DNA of 64,000 bases, taken from Otatea glauca (taxonomy: Eukaryota > Streptophyta > Magnoliopsida > Poales > Poaceae). The stretch spans positions 61,417,524 to 61,481,523 of the forward strand of contig CM070722.1 in the NCBI GenBank assembly GCA_036346275.1. The letters run 5' to 3'. The translations under genes were made by a program, and so were the position numbers. Below are positions 58,501 through 64,000 of the stretch, in pieces. How positions within the stretch are numbered: the first letter of the stretch is position 1; every line of letters begins with the position of its first letter. The notes beneath the pieces were generated by a model, which did no database searches, had not been told where the DNA came from, and saw only the letters and a list, made by a program, of their open reading frames with translations.

Positions 58501-60896
58501 CAAATTGCAATCTGGATTGCAGGAAGCTACACTGGCAGTTGCTGAAGTTGAAAGAAAGAAAAGAGAAAAACGAAAGCGGCTCTCTCTCCGTGATAAGGGA
58601 AGAAATGGTAATGCATTAACTTGTGAAATTGATCCGGTTCAATCTTTTGTCACCTCTACCAAAGAATGGTGGAACTGCTAAAATAATACACGTTTTGAGA
58701 TACATAAGTTTGACTACTTCTCGATTGCTTTTTTTTGTGTGTAAAACTTCCATGCTCCTCCATGTTATAAGTGTAACGCTGAGTTACTTGCTGGATGAAC
58801 ATTTTACTGTGCTGGTGCTTGGTTAGCCAAAACAGTGTGGCTTTGTAGTGATTCCATTTCAATATGTAGTGCATTGTTGCGTTAGTTTAAGGACCTTGGT
58901 TTATTAATTAGTAATTGCTTGTAGGTAGTGCATCGAATGGGTGTACCTTTTCGTGCGGAAGCATATAACCATGAATTGCCTTTCTTAGAAAATAAATATA
59001 GTACTGATCTTTCATTTGCCCATTAAATATGCTCCATTTTCACTTAATGTGGTTAAATTTTGTAGATCAATACTCTGTATGTATTGCTGGCAATCAATTA
59101 AGAAACAACATCCAGGCATCTTCAGATTTGAGGAGGTCATCAACTTGCAATGAGTATGTTTCGACCATGCTATTTCTTGCATGATGCCATCTTATAAGTA
59201 AAGATTAATTTTCTTCGTATATCATTTAATTTTAACTCGTTCTCTAACTGTCTTATTTTGAAGCAGATATGTGCGTGTTAACAAAGGTAACCAACTGGTT
59301 AGAAATCCAAAGAAAGTAATCCGCATGCTAGCAAGTGAGAAAGTTCGATGGAGCTTGCACACTGTTAGATCACGCCTGGCAAAGAAACAACAGTACTGTC
59401 AATTCTTCACTCGGTTTGGCGAGTGCAAAAAACCTGGTGGCAAGTGCCCTTATATTCATGACCGAGCTAAAGTGACTATTTGCACTAAATTTCTTAAAGG
59501 CTTGTGTTCTAATACTAGTTGTAAACTGACTCACAAGGTAAGACGTTTTTTCTTGATTCTACTGCTGATCTTGCATTTGACATTTTTTTTTTCATTGTAA
59601 TAGTCTGTTCTGCAGGTCCTTCCGGAAAGAATGCCAGATTGTTCTTATTTTCTGAGAGGTGATTCATTTCAGTCTCACTGCATCATTTTTACTTTCTTTT
59701 TTGCAATCGTTGTCTTGATTACATATATGTTTGGCATCTCACTGGCAGGACTCTGTACCAACTCAGCCTGTCCCTATAGGCATGTGAAAGTAAACTCGAA
59801 TGCTCCTGTTTGTGAAGACTTTTTAAAGGGATACTGTGCAGATGGTGATGAGGTATTTAATGATATTACTAGAAATCTATTGATCTTATCTAGTTTCTGC
59901 TTGCACATCTTAACCTTGAATTGGAAAATAACATAAATGCATACTTGTTCATCTTTCTATCACTATAGCTAAAGGTGGAATTCAGTGTTGGCTTGGTCAG
60001 CTGATAAACTTAACAAAAACATCAAAAGTGACATATTATGCAAAATGTATCAGAAGCATATAAAACTAAAAGTCCAGTAGGGTAAGATGTTCTCAATTTT
60101 TTTCATCAATCAAATAACAATTCTTCAATCCAAAATTCTTGTTAGATGTATGTAATTCACTGCATGAGACCATAGGAGCTTTTTGTTGGAATCTAGGAGG
60201 AGATGCATATTTTTAGTTCCGTCAACGTGGCTTGTCTAGTGTGGTTTAATGTTCAACTGTTGATAGATAATTAGATGATGAAGATTTGTTAGTAGAGGTA
60301 AGTTATTTTCCCTGTCGGAACTTGTTTATGCCAGATAAGCTTGCAGGGCACTTAGTTTGCTTTTAAACAGAGCTTGTTGTCATTTTGAACTTTGGGGCTT
60401 TAACAAACCTTTTTTATGTTCTGAACCTAGATCACTAATCTTTTCATGGTCTTGAAATAATCTCTGTTACGAGCAGTGTCATAAAAAGCACAGCTATGTA
60501 TGCCCCGTCTTTGAGGCGACAGGCGAGTGCCCACAACAATCTAGATGCAAATTTCACCACCCCAAGAAGAAAATCAAATCCAAGAGAAGCAGACCAGACA
60601 TCCTCCAAAACAGTAGTTGGGGCCGGTATTTTGACAGCTGCATTGGCCATGATAGCGAGACAGGGAAAGTTTCTTCAGACGAAGAACAGCGCCAGAACCC
60701 ACATCATGTTTTCTCTGGTGGGGACTTCGTTGACTTCATCAACCTTCATGCTGATGCCGATGAAGATGTTGCAGATGTAGATGCTACGGATGACATACAG
60801 CTGATGGAATTGGACTCGGAGGATTTCAATGTGCAGACCGATAATCTTGATTCACTAATCAAACCGCTTCGGATCATGAGAACAGCAAGAATTTGA
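52526..60896 (+). CDS. SOP1: Five-CCCH zinc-finger protein, SOP1 / ZC3H3 type
   Basis: Nine exons with GT-AG introns: 52526-57134, 57715-57916, 57995-58142, 58523-58607, 59066-59153, 59267-59537, 59616-59658, 59749-59852 and 60477-60896. They sum to 5970 nt, 1989 residues plus TGA, in phase at every junction. The fingers lie in the last four exons: CQFFTRFGEC..C..H, CTKFLKGLCSNTSCKLTH, CSYFLRGLCTNSACPYRH, CEDFLKGYCADGDECHKKH and CPVFEATGEC..C..H. Their order and spacing match Arabidopsis SOP1 and animal ZC3H3, nuclear proteins that help bring RNAs to the exosome or to 3'-end processing; function here is inferred from family. The huge first exon is disordered: His and Pro/Gln runs at residues about 50-160, VSVWQRIEENP, a basic KKVKKIVIKKIVRKIGNK stretch, then Ser/Glu-rich degenerate repeats. 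A Lys/Arg-rich segment (KKREKRKRLSLR) precedes the fingers. The frame is open 318 nt further upstream (ATG 52208), but that part reads like leader sequence. Confidence 0.9.
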
Positions 60897-61003
60897 CAGC
60901 TAACGGAATTGGACTCAGGAGATTTCTAGTTTTCAGCGTGCAGACTGACAATCTCAATGCACTAATCAAGCTGCTTTGGATCATGAGAACAGCAAGAGTT
61001 TGA
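60798..61003 (+). repeat. Tandem duplication of the zinc-finger gene's last 100 bp
   Basis: 60798-60896 (the end of the coding sequence with its stop) is repeated at 60897-61003 with substitutions and a small insertion. Shared words include GGAATTGGACTC, CACTAATCAA and GGATCATGAGAACAGCAAGA. The second copy lies downstream of the stop and would be in the 3' untranslated region. Confidence 0.88.
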
Positions 61004-63700
61004 CAAGTTCTTTAATTGGCCTAGATACCAGTGTTCACCAAGGCGCTAGACACTAGTTGAGTGGCAGACCGGCGCCTAGCGTCTAATCGCCGATTAGGTG
61101 GGCTAGATGGCCACCTAGGTGGGATAAATCGACCTAGGCGGCTAGGTGGGAGGGGAACAGTGCTAGATACCCCAGTTGATACAGTTTGGTGCACCTTCTG
61201 TTTCAGGGTTATACATTCTTATCTGAGACTAAGGCGCTTACTGGATTTTCTCTTCAATACATATATAGATAGGGAAACCATGCCTTGTTTTGTTCATCTT
61301 TTCTCCTCATTTTTGACGACTCGGTCTAAGTTCATCTTGTACATGTACGGGTTGCATATGTTTCAGGTTGAGTGTGTGTGTCGCTGTATTACGTATGTAA
61401 TGTCAACATTACCCAGAGTTGAATGTAAAAAAAACGATAATATACAGATGCAAAGAAGAAATGTAAGTTCATTTTTAGCTTGCCTTGTACATATTTTTTT
61501 GGTCAAATTATACCCATTCTGTACTTGATCCATATTTAGACAACTTAGATGCACAGCTTGACCAGGAAGTACTTCAGTTCACGGTCAGGCGCTCTTCATA
61601 TACTTTCAACAACAAACAGAGGTTTAGGGATATGTTATATAAGCAATCTGAATTTGTTTGTCAGATTAATAAGATGTACCTAAGCAAAATTGAGGCAGCT
61701 AGATCGATCAGAGCTTATCACCAAAAGATACTATCCATACATACACAGAACGTTGTGCCAGAATATAATAAAAAACAAAAAAGAAAATGCTGGAGCCGAG
61801 GAACACAGATCTGGACATGTTATTGCCTATAGATCATGCTGCTCGAGGTACTGAGACAGCTTCGGTTTGAGGCAGGGTTCGGCAGTAGTTCCAGCAAGCT
61901 CGATAGTCCAAGAAAGTGTGAGACATGGTGTTGGCTGAAGCCTGTACATAATGATAAACAATAAACATTAAATAACTAATGCTCCTGCCACAGTATCTAG
62001 GATGCAATAAAAATCAGAAATGGAATTTCACAAGTGGGGTAGCAAATAACCAAGGGACTGGAATTCCTTCCTTTTAAAATTAATCTGATCAACATGAGTT
62101 TAGAATACTGAGTGGTCCTATTTGATCAGGTGAAGTTCGGAAAGACTTCTTTTTTTTTTAGGATTTGAAGCAACTTTCTTTACACAAATGCTGATCAAAC
62201 TATTTGAACGTGCAAACCTATCTCAGTTGCCCCCCCTGTATTATTCTTCAAGCTCATTCCTCATGCGTGTGTAGAAACGAAAAGGTATTGTCCGATGAGG
62301 ACACAACCACGTCTGGTTTTTACAACTAGAAATCCTGCCATGCATGTGCCATTAGTAGTGTAGTTGAAGCATGCTCTTGTACTGGTACTATACGCATCTT
62401 CTGATCTTCTTGGACCAGTAATCCACTCTGACCTTTAAGATCTTCTCTTTCCCAACTCTTGACTGGCTATTCCTTCCCTTCACATCTAGTGTATTTTGCG
62501 GAGGCGGCGTCGTGCTCAAGGCTTTTCGTAGGCTCCGTTTGGTACCGCGGTCCATTGCAGAAACTCAGATTTAGCTTTATAAATCCCTCCGACTTGTATA
62601 TCCCACTGTACTGAGTGTACTCCCAGATGGCGCCTTAGTTAAACAAGCTCCATTTGGCTGTTTGATGTGAATGTTACTATCCGATTGCCTCAAGGGCAAC
62701 CCTGACAGGGATAAAGTTATCTAAGTTTATGTCTAATTGAAGGGATAAGAGATAGATGGGATGAGTTAAATTTTTATTCGATTTGATGGATGAGAGTTAG
62801 ATGATGTATAAGATGAAAGTTCAAATTTAATTAGTAGGATGAAAGTTGAAAAATCTCGTCCAGGACGAGTCAATTTAAAGGGATAGCTTAAAAGTTAAAT
62901 GTCCTTATCATCCAGCCAATTTAACAGAGGGTAAAAACGACTTACTCCATGCTGAAAGTATCTCTCGCATCATCACATGCAACGAGGTGAGGCGGCAGAG
63001 GAGGCCAGCACAAAAACCCCTGCAACCCGGCAGACACGGACACACGGTTGCCTGTTATTTGCTCGAAACACTAACTCTGCATCACCAAAAAAAAAATTAT
63101 ACTCCTCTCTCTCTCTGTGGTCCATTTGAGAGAGCCATCAGCCATGGCATGATCGAAATACGGCCAAGACCAGGAACACTGGAGCAGTCATCTCGCATCC
63201 CATGGCCATGGGTGGTCTGCCCTGTTCTGTTCTGGACCCCTGGTCACTGCGAAAGAGAAGGGAAGCAAAGCAAACAATGCATGGGTTTGGGGTGGGGACA
63301 TCACATTTTGTCGCGTCAGTGCACTGGACCGGCAGCTCCAGAGACACATGTTGGTAACTACTTACTGTTACTAGGAGCAGCAGTTCTTGCCAACCATGGC
63401 AAGTGCATTGAACCGGCCTGAGTGTAGCCTGACGGAGTGTACACACGAGATCTGTAAAAATAAGGGACAATCTGAACATTGGCCCAAAAGAGCCAGAGGA
63501 AATGAATGGAAGAGCTTGTAAAAATCACATTACAATCGGAGCAAGAACACAGATCAGCATCAGCCAAGTTGGCCAGCAGGTTAATCACAGGATCAAAATT
63601 AGTGACACGAATCTACACACACTAAAACACATGATTTGCCATTAGTAAGGTCGAATTGTACCATCCAGAATTCCTTCTTGATTATTGTCATTAGTAACTC
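61004..63700. other. Convergent intergenic region
   Basis: Contains the 3' ends of the zinc-finger gene and of the kinase gene. 61030-61170 is a GC-rich tract built from GGCGCCTAG/CTAGGCGG words, a pattern of a dispersed grass repeat. An open frame at 61485-61832 has no domain I recognise and may be 3' UTR or a gene remnant. 61850-63500 shows nothing I can name. No terminator or RNA gene seen. Confidence 0.45.
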
Positions 63701-64000
63701 TCAAGGGATGGCGGCGGTAGTACTGGAAGCGCCTGGAGTGGAAGAAGGTATTCTCTCGAGGGCCATAACGGCGTCCCTCATGGCGGGCCTCTTGCTGGGC
63801 GCCATGGCGCAGCAGGCGAAGGCGAGCTTGAAGCAGCCGAGCAACGCGTCCTCCTTGCCGTCGGCCTCGCCGCGGAGCGTGGGGTCGGCCATCCGCAGCA
63901 CGCGGCTCGGCTCCTCGACCACGAACCCAGCGTGCCACTGGCACAGCTCCACCTCCGAGTAGACCCGCCCGGAGAGCAGCTCGAGGAGCACCATGCCGAA
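63701..64000 (-). CDS. Receptor-like protein kinase, C-terminal part (cut by window edge)
   Basis: The minus strand reads FGMVLLELLSGR from the window edge, kinase subdomain IX, then a linker with VLRMADPTLRGE and the subdomain XI motif CCAMAPSKRPAMRDAVMALE, whose Arg-Pro pair is near-invariant in plant RLK/Pelle kinases. A short Ser/Thr/Ala-rich tail ends at the TGA at 63701-63703. Only the last 99 residues are present; the ectodomain, membrane segment and catalytic loop lie beyond 64000, so the subfamily (LRR, lectin or cytoplasmic) cannot be decided. GC-rich coding sequence. The gene is convergent with the zinc-finger gene. Confidence 0.85.
   Translation of the reverse strand, partial: FGMVLLELLSGRVYSEVELCQWHAGFVVEEPSRVLRMADPTLRGEADGKEDALLGCFKLAFACCAMAPSKRPAMRDAVMALERIPSSTPGASSTTAAIP

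Noticed and set aside
61485..61832. Separate small gene downstream of the zinc-finger gene
   Set aside because: A single open frame of 115 residues with no recognisable domain, no clear start context and located where 3' UTR or repeat sequence is expected.

Overview
The window looks like nuclear DNA of a grass (Poaceae). The evidence is intron-containing plant genes, a GC-rich intronless MYB gene with strong G/C third-position bias, and a dense, nested set of plant transposons: CACTA, hAT with DUF659, Ty3/gypsy, long-LTR gag-only elements and foldback MITEs. I cannot name the species. Only three host protein-coding genes are well supported; most of the rest is transposon sequence, tandem duplication or gene-free spacer.

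Layout. 0.3-13.2 kb: an old tandem duplication. Unit 1 (about 290-7836) holds an R2R3-MYB transcription factor gene (3172-4071, minus). Unit 2 (about 7866-13165) has matching flanks but lacks the whole MYB interval. A CACTA transposon (7956-11487, TSD TTC) interrupts unit 2, and the unoccupied site survives in unit 1. 12.5-20.7 kb: a hAT element with a dead BED/DUF659 transposase (minus), itself broken by a solo LTR (13794-16570, TSD CTCGG) that carries a 663-bp foldback element. 20.7-24 kb: spacer with a tRNA/SINE-like sequence and a probable MITE. 23.97-41.19 kb: a Ty3/gypsy chromovirus-like element (minus, 451-bp LTRs), split inside its reverse transcriptase by an 11.4-kb gag-only LTR element (25872-37319, TSD CATCA, 2.6-kb LTRs) and by a second solo LTR (38657-39507, TSD GTTTC). 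41.2-51.5 kb: spacer with a four-unit foldback repeat (42675-43168) and a 3.4-kb solo LTR (45960-49357, TSD GAGTG). 51.5-52.2 kb: a 653-bp long-hairpin foldback element just upstream of the main gene. 52.5-60.9 kb: a nine-exon gene for a 1,989-residue protein with five CCCH zinc fingers, the plant SOP1 / animal ZC3H3 type. 63.7-64.0 kb: the 3' end of a receptor-like kinase gene (minus), cut by the window edge and convergent with the zinc-finger gene.

Relationships. The MYB gene, the zinc-finger gene and the kinase are not visibly linked in function. The transposon layers give a relative history: gypsy, then the gag-only element and the 38.7-kb solo LTR inside it; hAT, then a solo LTR inside it, then a foldback element inside that or carried by it. 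The most unusual signals are the self-complementary repeat cassettes next to the TATA boxes of two different LTR families, the two related long hairpins (one beside a nuclear RNA-decay gene), and the apparent loss of a duplicated MYB gene.
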